Source of the DNA: Candidatus Kryptoniota bacterium
Lineage (GTDB): Bacteria; Bacteroidota; Ignavibacteria; Kryptoniales; JAKASW01
Length of the DNA: 64,000 bases
Assembly (NCBI GenBank): GCA_024641705.1
Contig: JAHECO010000015.1
Location: 23,606-87,605, forward strand
Reading direction: 5' to 3'
A program made the translations under genes and the position numbers. Shown one piece after another: positions 27,243 to 36,842 of the stretch (position 1 is its first letter; each line of letters starts with the position of its first letter). The notes beneath the pieces are model-generated. The model was not told the origin of the DNA. It saw only the letters and a program-made list of their open reading frames with translations, and made no database searches.

Positions 27243-27427
27243 AATTTCCTCCCTTTTCTCGACTAATTTACACTTCAAGCCGGAACACGAATGTTGACCG
27301 TTATCACGTCTCAGCACTCTCTCGTCCCGATACCCCGGACGGCTAACCGCCCGCAGGAGGTCAAATTCGAATTCCGGCCCTTAACACTCCGTAAGGAGAA
27401 GGAGCCGTAAAGCCGTCGTGCTACTTT

Positions 27428-28729
27428 TCAGAAGTGAACAATATCGTTGTATATGACGAACGCCATGAAGAGGAGGAGGATGGCAAAGCCCACTTGCTGG
27501 GCAAACAGCTTTACCTTCGCCGGGACTTCCCTCCTGAATACCGACTCGTATATCAGAAAAGCAAGATGCCCGCCGTCAAGCGCGGGGAAAGGAAGTATGT
27601 TCAGAACCGCCAGCCATAAGCTCAACAGCGCCATGAACCCGAGGAAACTTACGAATCCCATCTCCGCGCTTTGCGTCGCCAGCTGTGCGATCTTAATCGG
27701 CCCGCCGATCGATTTCGTGAAGGACACTTGCCCGGTAATCATAGCGTCTATGGACTTCAGCAGAAGAGCGGTCGCACCCACTGTCTGGTCGAAGCCTGCG
27801 GGGATAGCCGATATGACGTTGTAGCTGTATCGCTGGACCGGGCCCGTGTACAGAGTGGTTATACCTACCCCGATCCTGCCGTCCGGGCCAGGGGTGACCG
27901 AGAGCTGTTTATCCATCCCGCCACGCGCGACGACCAGCTGAAGTTCTCTTCCCTTCCTTTCCTTCACAAGGTTGATGAGTTGTACACCCGTCCCAATTTT
28001 CTGCCCGTCCACCGAGACCACCTCATCGCCCACCCCGATCCCGGCTTTCTCGGCAGGACTTCCTGCACTAACCGAGTTGATGATCGTGCGGGCGTGATCG
28101 GGATAAATGCCGAATTGCTCGTCCGGCTTTACGGCCCCTTTGGGAATGGTCATGGTCGATACCTGACCGCCGCGATCCACCTGGACCGACAATGACGTGG
28201 ATACATCCTCCAGGTAGAGGTCCGTCTGGATCTCTTCCCAGTTCCTGAGAGACTTGCCGTTTACAGAGAGGAGTTTGTCGCCATTTTGAAAACCGACTTT
28301 CTCGGCAGGTGAATTCGGGTCGACGTAACCTACCGTTGTCGTATCGCGAAACATCTTCCCGTTGGCCAGGTTGATGCCGTAGAATATCAGGAAGGTGAGC
28401 AGAAAATTCATTATTACCCCGGCCGAAATCACGATCATCCTCTGGTACATCGGTTTCGACCGAAACTCTCTGGGTTCCGGCGGCTTGTTGATGAAATCGG
28501 TGTCGAAGCTTTCGTCGATCATTCCGGCGATCTTCACGTAACCGCCGATCGGTATCCACGAGACACAGTAGTCCGTCTCTCCTATCTTCTTCCCGAAAGC
28601 CCGGGGAGGAAAGCCGACGGAGAACGTATCCACCTTCATCCCCGACAGTTTAGCCGCTATGAAGTGCCCGAATTCGTGGACGAGTACGAGGACACCGATT
28701 GTGATTATGAAATAAAAGATATATGTCAT
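27428..28729 (-). CDS. rseP: Site-2 zinc metalloprotease RseP
   Basis: 433 residues from ATG 28729. An intramembrane protease that cuts anti-sigma factors and signal-peptide remnants. Zinc motif V-H-E-F-G-H at residues 17-22 in the first membrane helix. Two PDZ domains follow (Y-V-D-P-N-S-P-A-E-K-V-G-F; S-V-S-A-G-S-P-A-E-K-A-G-I). The third zinc ligand lies in L-N-I-L-P-F-P-A-L-D-G-G-H. It is full length. No strong Shine-Dalgarno lies before the ATG. The upstream spacer to dxr carries AT-rich sequence like that between nuo genes. dxr-rseP is a common pair. Confidence 0.95.
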   Translation of the reverse strand: MTYIFYFIITIGVLVLVHEFGHFIAAKLSGMKVDTFSVGFPPRAFGKKIGETDYCVSWIPIGGYVKIAGMIDESFDTDFINKPPEPREFRSKPMYQRMIVISAGVIMNFLLTFLIFYGINLANGKMFRDTTTVGYVDPNSPAEKVGFQNGDKLLSVNGKSLRNWEEIQTDLYLEDVSTSLSVQVDRGGQVSTMTIPKGAVKPDEQFGIYPDHARTIINSVSAGSPAEKAGIGVGDEVVSVDGQKIGTGVQLINLVKERKGRELQLVVARGGMDKQLSVTPGPDGRIGVGITTLYTGPVQRYSYNVISAIPAGFDQTVGATALLLKSIDAMITGQVSFTKSIGGPIKIAQLATQSAEMGFVSFLGFMALLSLWLAVLNILPFPALDGGHLAFLIYESVFRREVPAKVKLFAQQVGFAILLLFMAFVIYNDIVHF

Positions 28730-28819
28730 CAGCAATTCTCAGTCATAAATTCTACATTCACAGTTGGAAATTCCATTCGCACCACGAAAGGTTCAAGACT
28801 CATATTTGGATTCACAGAT

Positions 28820-29992
28820 CTAAATGCGCTCGGTTTCGGCGTTGACATACCGTCTGGCGGCGCGATCCGCCTCAAATATGTCCTCGATATCCGGCGAACT
28901 CTTCGAAGGAATCGAGTCCAGGGCCCCCTGAACAAATTCCGGTATCTGCATGAACTTTATTTTACGGTGAAGAAACAGGTCAACAGCGGCTTCGTTAGCG
29001 GCGTTCAGAATCGCGGTTGCAGTTCCCCCCTGCCTGAGAGCGTCATACGCGGACCTGACCAGACTGAACTTCTCAGTATCGGGTTTCATGAACGTCAGCT
29101 GCCCGACCTTATTGAAATCGATCCGCTGGTACTTCGACATCACCCGTTCCGGATAAGTGAGGGCATACTGGATCGGGATCTTCATGTCGGGCACACCGAG
29201 CTGCGCCTTGATTGAGCCGTCCACGAACTCCACCATCGAATGAATGATGGACTGCGGATGGATTACTATGTCGATCCTGTCCGCAGGCAAATCGAAAAGA
29301 TAGCGCGCCTCTATGACCTCAAGCCCCTTGTTCATCAGGGTAGCCGAATCGATGGTGATCTTGTTCCCCATCTTCCAGTTCGGATGGTTCAGCGCTTCTT
29401 CGACGGTTACGTTTTCCAGTTCGGCTTTTGTCCGGTTTAGAAACGGGCCGCCCGAGGCTGTCAGAATGAGTCTTGCTACCGACTCCCTGTCCTCTCCGGC
29501 GAAGCACTGAAGGATCGCGCTGTGCTCACTGTCCACCGGCAGGATCCTGGCATTGTGCTTCCTCGCGGTCTCCCTCACTATTTCACCCGCAACAACCATC
29601 GTCTCCTTATTGGCAAGCGCGACCGTCTTCCCCGCTTCAAGCGCTTTCAGCGTGGGGCGAAGCCCGGCGAAGCCGACGAGTGAACTGATTAGAACATCGA
29701 ACTCTCCCCCGGACATTACCTCCATGAGCCCCTGCTTGCCGGAGTATACCTTCAGCTTATCGCCGTTTAGGTATGACCTGAATTGACTCGCGCGCTCCTC
29801 GTCAACTATGACGACACCTATGGGATTGAATTTCTTTACCTGCTGGTAAAGGAGATCTACGTTCTTGTTCGTGACAAGATAAGTGACATAATAGTCCTCA
29901 CCATGCTCGTTCATGCTGGTAATGACGTCGAGGCTGCTCTTCCCGATGGAGCCGGTGGAGCCCAGTATAGCGATCCCTGTCTTTTTCCTCAT
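28820..29992 (-). CDS. dxr: 1-deoxy-D-xylulose 5-phosphate reductoisomerase
   Basis: 390 residues. Second committed step of the MEP isoprenoid pathway: DXP to MEP with NADPH. Motifs: the N-terminal dinucleotide loop L-G-S-T-G-S-I-G, A-N-K-E-T in the catalytic region, the metal-binding P-V-D-S-E-H-S-A, and L-T-A-S-G-G-P-F, N-H-P-N-W-K-M-G and N-K-G-L-E-V-I-E-A. Full length. A weak Bacteroidota-type promoter lies just upstream. The C-terminus shows no unusual extension. Confidence 0.96.
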   Translation of the reverse strand: MRKKTGIAILGSTGSIGKSSLDVITSMNEHGEDYYVTYLVTNKNVDLLYQQVKKFNPIGVVIVDEERASQFRSYLNGDKLKVYSGKQGLMEVMSGGEFDVLISSLVGFAGLRPTLKALEAGKTVALANKETMVVAGEIVRETARKHNARILPVDSEHSAILQCFAGEDRESVARLILTASGGPFLNRTKAELENVTVEEALNHPNWKMGNKITIDSATLMNKGLEVIEARYLFDLPADRIDIVIHPQSIIHSMVEFVDGSIKAQLGVPDMKIPIQYALTYPERVMSKYQRIDFNKVGQLTFMKPDTEKFSLVRSAYDALRQGGTATAILNAANEAAVDLFLHRKIKFMQIPEFVQGALDSIPSKSSPDIEDIFEADRAARRYVNAETERI

Positions 29993-30007
29993 CTGTTTTG
30001 CCGTTTT

Positions 30008-30038
30008 TCAATTTAACCAAGCGGTTTTCGCAAAGCAA
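30008..30038 (-). promoter_or_regulatory. Possible promoter of dxr-rseP
   Basis: Minus strand TTG (30038-30036), 20-base spacer, TAAATTGA (30015-30008), a partial match to TAnnTTTG. The start would be only about 10-15 bases before the dxr ATG. Confidence 0.3.
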
Positions 30039-30124
30039 GAAACGCGAAGTTCTGGCAGTGTCCTAATCTGAAAGCAGTCTATTCCAACGTCTTGTTTACA
30101 TACCTGATAAACGACGGAATTGTC

Positions 30125-30253
30125 GAGGTTGTCCCAAAACAAGGAAAATGTCATTCTGAAGGAGCGGAGCGACTGAAGAATCCGCTTATTTGTTCTGAAA
30201 AATGGATGCTTCACTTCGTTCAGCATGACAGACAAGACTTTCTGGACAGCCTC
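30125..30253 (+). repeat. 129-bp palindromic repeat, copy B
   Basis: Same length and orientation as copies A and C. I can see two base differences from copy A in the central loop region (G for A near 30183, T for C near 30190). Terminal inverted repeats are intact. Confidence 0.9.
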
Positions 30254-30269
30254 CCAGTCTTTCGCGAGT

Positions 30270-30297
30270 CTGGATTCCCGCGTGCGCGGGAATGACA
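30270..30297. repeat. Short palindromic repeat (ATTCCCGCG-TG-CGCGGGAAT)
   Basis: A perfect 9-bp stem with a 2-base loop, flanked by TGG and GACA. The same TGTCATTCCCGCG...CGGGAATCCA family occurs at 54599-54631 in the opposite orientation. It follows repeat copy B by 16 bases. Confidence 0.75.
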
Positions 30298-30642
30298 GTC
30301 GAGAACTCTCATCGCATCATGGCGTGAAACTAGGACAGTACCGAAGTTCCAGCGGTGACTCGGTCTCCCGAGTGAATTCGACGGTTTCATGAATTAGGCA
30401 CACGGGGGCATAGAGCACATAGAAACCGTTCTTTGCGTGTCCTCTATGGTTCAGCGCTTGCCGGGATGCCGCTGGATTTCCGCAATTTGACTGCTGCAGA
30501 TGCTGGCGCTCTCAACCGAGGCCGCAATCATGCATATTAAGCCTCTGCCGATTGCGTCCCATGGCCCCTCTCGAGTCGACGACAACTTTCTGCACTGCGA
30601 TAACAACATTGAAACAGTCCGTTCGGTTTCGGAAATTCGAGC

Positions 30643-31356
30643 ATGAGAAAACTGATCCCCTTGACGGTATATGCTGTGGCAATGGGTTATCTCGAATCTG
30701 CGCTCGTTATCTACATACGAGAGATGATTTTCGGAAACCCAATCCAGGTTTTTCCACTCAGGCTTCTCGAACCGAGATTTGCGGTGCTTGAGGTCATCCG
30801 CGAGGTCGCTACGATCGTAATGTTGGGGACGGCAAGCTACCTTGCCGGGAAGGATAGGCTGGAGAGGTGGATGATGTTCATCTATTCATTCGCCCTCTGG
30901 GACATTGTTTACTACGTCGTTCTGGAAATCGCGGTCGGCTGGCCTGCTTCGCTTCTCACTATGGATGTGTTGTTCCTTATTCCCGTCGTCTGGATAGGAC
31001 CCGTGCTCGCTCCTATCCTGATCTCAATTCTCTTAATGATCACATCTGTGTGTATCCTTTCAATGAGAAGGAAGCTCCCGGGTTTGAGGATTAGAAATCG
31101 CGATATCTGGCTCTTTGTTGCCGGCTGCGTAGTGGTTCTGTACTCGTTTACGGCGCAGATTTTTCATATCTTGTTATCAAGAGGCCCAAAAGGCCTCGAG
31201 AACTACGCGCCAGGGACTTTTGACTGGGTGCCGTTCCTTGTCGGATTCCTTATTATGTGCGCTGCGGTTACAAAAACCATAATGGATACTTTTCACAAAA
31301 TGAGATCCAATATTCCCGGTGAGACGGGATCAGAACCAGATGAGGTAATTCGATGA
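30643..31356 (+). CDS. Integral membrane protein of unknown function
   Basis: 237 residues with about six hydrophobic helices (for example [30 protein letters not shown]). Conserved-looking polar positions inside helices include E18 in the first and F-A-L-W-D-I-V-Y-Y in the third. It ends in a charged tail. The stop overlaps the acyl-CoA mutase start as ATGA, so the two are translationally coupled. I do not recognise a family; coupling to a mutase gene may be incidental. Confidence 0.7.
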   Translation: MRKLIPLTVYAVAMGYLESALVIYIREMIFGNPIQVFPLRLLEPRFAVLEVIREVATIVMLGTASYLAGKDRLERWMMFIYSFALWDIVYYVVLEIAVGWPASLLTMDVLFLIPVVWIGPVLAPILISILLMITSVCILSMRRKLPGLRIRNRDIWLFVAGCVVVLYSFTAQIFHILLSRGPKGLENYAPGTFDWVPFLVGFLIMCAAVTKTIMDTFHKMRSNIPGETGSEPDEVIR

Positions 31357-33014
31357 AACACTCAACCGACGAGTTCAAGAGATTGAAGAAGGAGTGGCAG
31401 GATAAAACCTCAGGCGGCAGATTGCGGCCGGTGAAATTCACGACCGTGAGCGGCGAGCCGGTCGAAATGCTCTACACGCCGGACGACATCGCTGAGATAG
31501 ATTTTGAGAACGATATAGGTTTTCCGGGCGAATTCCCATATACCCGCGGCATCCACGCGACAATGTATCGGGAAAGACTCTGGACCATGAGGCAATTCGC
31601 CGGTTTCGGCACTCCCGAGGATTCCAACAGAAGGTACCACTATCTTCTCGAGAACGGACAGACTGGACTTAGCGTAGCATTTGACCTCCCTACGCTTATG
31701 GGTCGGGATCCCGATGACTCACTTTCCGATGGTGAGGTTGGGGTCTGCGGAGTATCGGTAAGTTCCCTGGCCGATATGGAGGTCCTCTTCAAAGGAATAC
31801 CTCTCGACAAGGTCTCCACTTCAATGACGATAAATGCTCCTGCGGCAATGCTCCTGGCGTTCTACATCGTCGTGGCGGAGAAACAGGGGGTTAAGCCGGA
31901 CAAGCTTCGCGGAACAATCCAGAACGACATCCTGAAGGAATACATCGCCCAGAAGGAATGGATCTACCCTCCCGAGCCCTCGATGCGCATAATCACCGAT
32001 ATGTTTGGCTACACGGTCAGGGAAATGCCCAAATGGAACCCGATCTCGATTAGCGGGTACCACATACGGGAGGCGGGTTCCACGGCAGCACAAGAACTTG
32101 CATTTACACTTGCCGACGGCTTCGCCTATGTCGAAGCCGGAATGGCTGCAGGACTTAAGGTAGATGAGTTTGTCCCCCAGTTGTCGTTCTTCTTCAATTC
32201 CCACGTTGACTTCTTCGAGGAGATCGCGAAATTCCGCGCCACTCGACGCATCTGGGCAAGGAGGATGCGGGACAAGTACGGCGCCAAGAATCCGCGTACG
32301 CTGGCGCTCAGATTCCATACACAGACTGCGGGTTGCTCACTCACGGCTCAGCAACCGGAAAACAACATAGTCAGAACAGCCTACCAGGCCCTTGCAGCGG
32401 TTCTGGGTGGGACCCAGTCGCTCCACACGAACTCGATGGACGAGACACTTGCCCTGCCGAGCGAGAAGGCTGTAACTATCGCCCTGCGGACACAGCAGAT
32501 CCTCGCGTTCGAGACGGGAGTGGCTAACACCATCGATCCGCTTGCGGGGAGTTTTTTCATCGAGAGCCTGACAAACAGGATGGAGGCAATGGCCGAGGAG
32601 TACTTCGAGAAGATCGATGCCCTCGGCGGCGTAATCCCCGCAATCGGGCAGGGCTTCTTCCAGCGCGAAATCGCAGATGCGGCTTACCGCTATCAGCAGG
32701 AACTTGACAACAAGGAAAAGATCATAGTCGGGGTCAACGACTTCGTTCAGGAAGATGAACAGATCTCCATCCCCATATTGGAAATCCCGAAAGAAGTTGA
32801 GACTAAGCAGCGGCAGAGGATCGCAGAAGTGAGGTCAAGCCGGAATGAAGCTGAAGTGAGGGCTGCTCTGGAAAGCCTCCAGGCCGCTACCCGGAACGGG
32901 AGCAACCTCATGCCTGAGCTGATCAAGGCGACGCGCGCCTATGCTACGCTCGGAGAAATGTGCGAGACCCTCAAGGAAGTCTTCGGAGTCTACGAAGAGC
33001 CGGTTGTGTTCTAA
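31353..33014 (+). CDS. Acyl-CoA mutase large subunit (methylmalonyl-CoA mutase family)
   Basis: 553 residues: the substrate-binding TIM-barrel part of a B12-dependent acyl-CoA mutase, without the C-terminal cobalamin-binding domain, so a separate small subunit is needed. Motifs: [52 protein letters not shown] and [11 protein letters not shown]. Family knowledge: methylmalonyl-CoA mutases usually have RGxY at the pocket position where this protein has R-G-I-H, so the substrate could be methylmalonyl-CoA or another short-chain acyl-CoA. No small subunit or MeaB chaperone gene is in the window. The upstream membrane protein overlaps it by 4 bases. Confidence 0.85.
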   Translation: MKHSTDEFKRLKKEWQDKTSGGRLRPVKFTTVSGEPVEMLYTPDDIAEIDFENDIGFPGEFPYTRGIHATMYRERLWTMRQFAGFGTPEDSNRRYHYLLENGQTGLSVAFDLPTLMGRDPDDSLSDGEVGVCGVSVSSLADMEVLFKGIPLDKVSTSMTINAPAAMLLAFYIVVAEKQGVKPDKLRGTIQNDILKEYIAQKEWIYPPEPSMRIITDMFGYTVREMPKWNPISISGYHIREAGSTAAQELAFTLADGFAYVEAGMAAGLKVDEFVPQLSFFFNSHVDFFEEIAKFRATRRIWARRMRDKYGAKNPRTLALRFHTQTAGCSLTAQQPENNIVRTAYQALAAVLGGTQSLHTNSMDETLALPSEKAVTIALRTQQILAFETGVANTIDPLAGSFFIESLTNRMEAMAEEYFEKIDALGGVIPAIGQGFFQREIADAAYRYQQELDNKEKIIVGVNDFVQEDEQISIPILEIPKEVETKQRQRIAEVRSSRNEAEVRAALESLQAATRNGSNLMPELIKATRAYATLGEMCETLKEVFGVYEEPVVF

Positions 33015-33110
33015 GCCACTCCAGTATTCCCTGAAAAATCCGATATTTACCTTGTAGCAAAGGTAAGTCTTAGTAGTATCGTCAGTTTCGGCGAACAGTT
33101 AAACTTCTTC

Positions 33111-33141
33111 TTGACAAAGCCGCCCATCAGGCATATATTTG
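33111..33141 (+). promoter_or_regulatory. Predicted -33/-7 promoter of the mltD gene
   Basis: TTG (in TTGACA) at 33111-33113, 20-base spacer, TATATTTG at 33134-33141, an exact TAnnTTTG. The same bases also read as a sigma70-like TTGACA/17/TATATT. The start would be about 12 bases before the ATG at 33160. Confidence 0.6.
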
Positions 33142-33159
33142 TGAGTATTTTTCAATTCA

Positions 33160-35301
33160 ATGAGGCAAATGCTTAGGAATCGCATAGTTTTACTGGTTCT
33201 GGGGGGCTTGTTAGTTTCGGTCTCTTTCTCGTGTTCATCCAACAGAGAACTTGAGAAGCCATCCCAGAATGAGGCAAGGAACCAGCTCGACACGATGAGT
33301 CTCAAGACATCCATCGAATTGAGCCGCCGTGCCATCGTGCAACAGACCAAGCTCACGTCGCTTTATCGGTATGGTATAGACTCCATCGTAACAGACGACG
33401 ATGCGGTCGACCGGCTGATGGGGATAGCAAACCAACATTACCAGGACGCGCTCAGAATGCAGGGCCTTGGGTCGCAGGACTCATCCGCTATAGAATTTGA
33501 AAATGCAATCGACGTACTGAACGACCTCAGCTACTACCCGGGAATAGAGGACAATAAAGACTTCGTAGATTTGAGCCAGAAAATTATCGGCGATTACGAG
33601 AAGTATATTTCCACCATCCAGAACCTTGGCCCCGGAACTTCGGTATTTGCCCTTCAGGAGAAACTCTCACAGATAGTGGATTCAATAAACGTGACCGGCA
33701 CGAAGTTCCCCGAGCCGGAGCAGGTCACGACCACGATCCCCCTCGTGATGAACCGGTACGTCGAGCAGAACATCGAGTTCTTCACCACCCGGGGAAGGTG
33801 GCACATGCAGGATTGGATATACCGGTCTGGAAGATACATCCCCATGATGAAGAAGATTTTCATGGAGGATTCTCTCCCTCCCGAAATTGCGTACCTCTCG
33901 ATGCCGGAGAGCGGACTGAACCCGGGCGCCCGTTCATGGGCGAGGGCCGTCGGGCTCTGGCAATTCATACGATCGACCGGCAACCTGTACGGCCTGCATT
34001 CGAACTGGTGGTATGATGAAAGGCGCAATCCCATCAAGGCAACTGAGGCCGCGGCGGAGCACCTGAAGGATCTTTATTCCGATTATGGAGATTGGTACCT
34101 GGCAATCGCGGCGTATAACTGCGGTACACGCTCGGTGGACAGGGCTATCAGGCGCAGCCGGGGACACAGGGATTTCTGGAAGATAAAGCGTTTCCTGCCG
34201 CGCGAAACCAGGAACTACGTTCCGCAATACATAGCAGTCACGCTTATTGCAATGAACCCGGAGGAATACGGCTTTGTCGACAGCGTCGCGGCTCCCCTTC
34301 CCCCGTGCGATACGGTTAAGATACCGGACAGCGTCGACCTTAAGGTTCTGGCGGACGCGACCGGTATGAGCTACGAGTCTCTCAGGGCACTGAATCCGGA
34401 GCTAGTCCACGGCGTGACCCCGCCGAACTTCGACGGCGACGGCTACCCGCTCCTCGTCCCCAAAGGGATGGGGCCCGTATTTGCCGCCGACTACCAGAAG
34501 CTTCCGGAATCGGCCAGGTTGACGTGGACCTTCCACACGGTAAGAGGCGGCGAGACTTTGTGGGGCATTGCCCGAAGGTACAGGGTCAGTCTCGCCTCGC
34601 TCAGACTTGCCAACGATCTCTCCTGGAGAACACACCGCGTCCGCCCGGGAAGCCTCCTCATCATTCCGGTAAGAAGCTCCTACTATGCAAGGGAAGGAAA
34701 ATCCGCCGGTGACAGGATCGCCTCCGCGCGCGAGATTCCCGGCGAGCGCAACGCAACGATCCACGTCGTAGGGCGCGGTGAGACACTCAGCGGAATTGCA
34801 CAGGCTTACGGCACGACGGTCGCCGCCATCAAGAGACTCAACCATCTCCGCAGCTCTTTCATCAGGCCGAAAATGCGGCTTCTCGTCACCGCGCCTGTAA
34901 GAAGCCGTTCGGCTGTAAAGAGCAGGCAGGTCGTTGCGGCAGCGCAGCAGCCTTCACAGTCATCGAGCAGCTTCCACAGGGTGAGAAGGGGCGAGAACCT
35001 CACCACGATTGCATCCAGCTACGGAGTAACCGTGGCCGATTTGAAGGATTGGAACAACCTCGCCGGCAGCAGGATCAAAGCCGGTCAGCGACTGCGCGTC
35101 GCAGGACCGTCCGCGACAGATCCCAAGGGCGGAAACATGATCGCAGAGTCGTCGGATTCGAAGACGATTTACAGGGTCAGGAGAGGCGATTCGCTCTGGA
35201 GCATCGCGAGGAAATTCGGCGTCAGCCTCGACAAGCTCAAGGAATGGAACGACACCGATCCCGATATCCGTCCCGGTCAGAGGCTCGTAATCTATAATTA
35301 G
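33160..35301 (+). CDS. MltD-type lytic transglycosylase lipoprotein with LysM repeats
   Basis: 713 residues from ATG 33160 (an ATG at 33169 with GAGG in front is an alternative). Lipoprotein signal with Cys at residue 25 (S-F-S-C-S-S). Residues ~210-370 form the SLT/goose-lysozyme-like domain: L-P-P-E-I-A-Y-L-S-M-P-E-S-G-L-N-P has the catalytic Glu, then A-V-G-L-W-Q-F-I and A-I-A-A-Y-N-C-G. One degenerate and four clear LysM repeats follow (R-G-G-E-T-L-W-G-I-A-R-R-Y; G-R-G-E-T-L-S-G-I-A; R-R-G-E-N-L-T-T-I-A; R-R-G-D-S-L-W-S-I-A). It cleaves glycan strands between MurNAc and GlcNAc, anchored in the outer membrane. Confidence 0.92.
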   Translation: MRQMLRNRIVLLVLGGLLVSVSFSCSSNRELEKPSQNEARNQLDTMSLKTSIELSRRAIVQQTKLTSLYRYGIDSIVTDDDAVDRLMGIANQHYQDALRMQGLGSQDSSAIEFENAIDVLNDLSYYPGIEDNKDFVDLSQKIIGDYEKYISTIQNLGPGTSVFALQEKLSQIVDSINVTGTKFPEPEQVTTTIPLVMNRYVEQNIEFFTTRGRWHMQDWIYRSGRYIPMMKKIFMEDSLPPEIAYLSMPESGLNPGARSWARAVGLWQFIRSTGNLYGLHSNWWYDERRNPIKATEAAAEHLKDLYSDYGDWYLAIAAYNCGTRSVDRAIRRSRGHRDFWKIKRFLPRETRNYVPQYIAVTLIAMNPEEYGFVDSVAAPLPPCDTVKIPDSVDLKVLADATGMSYESLRALNPELVHGVTPPNFDGDGYPLLVPKGMGPVFAADYQKLPESARLTWTFHTVRGGETLWGIARRYRVSLASLRLANDLSWRTHRVRPGSLLIIPVRSSYYAREGKSAGDRIASAREIPGERNATIHVVGRGETLSGIAQAYGTTVAAIKRLNHLRSSFIRPKMRLLVTAPVRSRSAVKSRQVVAAAQQPSQSSSSFHRVRRGENLTTIASSYGVTVADLKDWNNLAGSRIKAGQRLRVAGPSATDPKGGNMIAESSDSKTIYRVRRGDSLWSIARKFGVSLDKLKEWNDTDPDIRPGQRLVIYN

Positions 35302-35306
35302 GTCTA

Positions 35307-35879
35307 GTGTCTGAAATCGGATTTTCCGAATCAGTTATACCCGGAAAGATCGTAACGATCTTCGGGAGCAGCAAGCCGGTAGAGGGTTCCCCAGAGTATG
35401 AAGATGCTTTGCTGGTTGGTGAACGTCTGGCTTCGGCCGGCATATCGGTGTGTACGGGCGGTTACGGGGGGACAATGGAAGCCGTGTCGAAGGGGGCCTC
35501 AAAATTTGATGTCAAAATCATTGGTGTAACTTCCGCCGTATTCTCCCCCAACCCGAATGAACATGTGAACGTGCAGATCCACACGCGGACACTTTACGAG
35601 CGCCTTGAGAAGCTCGTGGAGCTGGGCGACGGCTACATGATACTGAAAGGTGGAACAGGAACTCTCGTCGAGTTCGCGATGGTATGGGAACTGATGAACA
35701 AGAAGATGATCACAGGGAAACCGATCATTGCGGTGACCGGATTCTGGAAACCTGTGGTGGACCTTCTTGGCCAGGAACTCGAGGCAGAGAGACTCGGGTC
35801 GTGCGCCCAGTACGTAAGTATAGCCGGTGATGCGTCGAAAGCGGCGGAAATGATGATAAAATCGCTTACCGCTGAGTAG
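35307..35879 (+). CDS. LOG-family (lysine decarboxylase-like) protein
   Basis: 190 residues starting at GTG 35307, five bases after the mltD stop. It has a Rossmann-type fold with G-G-Y-G-G-T-M-E-A-V-S-K-G-A and the G-G-T-G-T-L-V-E-F variant of the family's PGGxGTxxE motif; the conserved Arg before it is replaced here by a Tyr-rich stretch. Family knowledge: LOG proteins hydrolyse nucleoside 5'-monophosphates to base and ribose 5-phosphate (cytokinin activation in plants). The variant motif makes the substrate uncertain. Transcribed with mltD. Confidence 0.8.
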   Translation: MSEIGFSESVIPGKIVTIFGSSKPVEGSPEYEDALLVGERLASAGISVCTGGYGGTMEAVSKGASKFDVKIIGVTSAVFSPNPNEHVNVQIHTRTLYERLEKLVELGDGYMILKGGTGTLVEFAMVWELMNKKMITGKPIIAVTGFWKPVVDLLGQELEAERLGSCAQYVSIAGDASKAAEMMIKSLTAE

Positions 35880-35894
35880 CACGCCCCACAACGT

Positions 35895-36842
35895 CTACGA
35901 ACCCGCAAAAACTCCGGCGATCTTCTCGGCCACATCTCCGGCTGTTTTCCCATCCGCATTCACCCAGATTATCCGTGTATCCTTCCTGAACCATGTCATC
36001 TGCCGTTTGGCATATCGTCTCGTGTTCGTCTTGATGAGATCGACCATATCCTCAAACCTTATCTCCCCCCGTACGTAGGCGATCGCCTCTTTGTAGCCGA
36101 CAGTTTGAAGAGCATTCAGTCCGGGATCGAAACCTCTCCGCAGAAGTTCCTTTACCTCTTCGATGAGGCCGGCGGCAATCATGTCATCGACACGTCTCTC
36201 AATTCGCCCGTAGAGTTCTTTCCTTTCCAGCAGTATACCGAACTGAAGCGTCTCGAATGAGGGTGCCTGTGTCAGCTCGGCCCTGAGCACGGAGATCGGC
36301 TTGCCCGTGGAGTGGTACACCTCGAGCGCGCGCAAAATACGTTTGTAATTCTGCGGGATCAGTCCCTTCGCGGCTGCCGGGTCAACCTTCTTCAACTCTT
36401 CCAGAAGTCTTGCCGCCCCTTCAGTTTTCAACCTGGACCGCAGCTCCAGTCTCACCTCCGGCTCGATCTCGGGCGCATCAAAGAGACCGTCTATCGCCGC
36501 GCGAAGGTAGAGTCCCGACCCTCCCACAAGAATCGGCGCATGTTTTCTCGCCAGTATCCCGGCGACCGCATCACGCGCGAGCTTGCCAAATCTTCCGGCG
36601 CTGACTTCTTCGTCGAGGGGAACCAGATCAACGAGGTGGTGCGGTACTTCGCGCAGCTCACGGGCCGTGGGCTTGGCGGTACCGATGTTTATCAGCCTGT
36701 ATATCTGTCTCGAATCGGCAGAGACTATCTCTCCGCCAACGAGCTTAGCGAGCTCGATGCCGATCCGGGTTTTGCCGCTGCATGTCGGACCGACGACGGC
36801 AATGACAATATCCCGTCTCGCGGCGACGCGGCCGTCAGCCAT
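35895..36842 (-). CDS. miaA: tRNA dimethylallyltransferase MiaA
   Basis: 315 residues. Transfers dimethylallyl to A37 of tRNAs reading UNN codons. P-loop G-P-T-C-S-G-K-T, then D-S-R-Q-I-Y-R with the conserved Asp, V-P-H-H-L-V-D, G-G-S-G-L-Y, and Q-N-Y-K-R-I-L-R-A-L-E-V. The usual Gln/Ser/Ala variants are unremarkable. Last gene of folP-cdaA-GT2-pcm-miaA; its start overlaps the pcm end by 8 bases. It converges with the LOG gene, with 15 bases between stops. Confidence 0.95.
   Translation of the reverse strand: MADGRVAARRDIVIAVVGPTCSGKTRIGIELAKLVGGEIVSADSRQIYRLINIGTAKPTARELREVPHHLVDLVPLDEEVSAGRFGKLARDAVAGILARKHAPILVGGSGLYLRAAIDGLFDAPEIEPEVRLELRSRLKTEGAARLLEELKKVDPAAAKGLIPQNYKRILRALEVYHSTGKPISVLRAELTQAPSFETLQFGILLERKELYGRIERRVDDMIAAGLIEEVKELLRRGFDPGLNALQTVGYKEAIAYVRGEIRFEDMVDLIKTNTRRYAKRQMTWFRKDTRIIWVNADGKTAGDVAEKIAGVFAGS

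Larger units (their letters stand above)
29993..30642. other. 650-bp intergenic region between divergent operons
   Basis: Contains the dxr promoter candidate, repeat copy B, a short palindromic repeat at 30270-30297 and about 340 bases without recognisable features up to the membrane-protein gene at 30643. No TTG-20-TAnnTTTG pair was found for the plus-strand genes. Confidence 0.5.

Noticed and set aside
31100..31352. Cobalamin riboswitch before the mutase gene
   Set aside because: The preceding 250 bases are coding sequence of the membrane protein and show no B12 box or regular stem-loops.
33111..33139. Plain sigma70 promoter (TTGACA, 17 bases, TATATT) before mltD
   Set aside because: It fits, but the same bases match the TTG-20-TAnnTTTG pattern seen at eight other sites, where TTGACA/TATAAT is not present, so the latter reading is preferred.
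35307..35879. True lysine decarboxylase assignment for the LOG-family gene
   Set aside because: The fold is only historically called lysine decarboxylase; no PLP-binding lysine motif is present.
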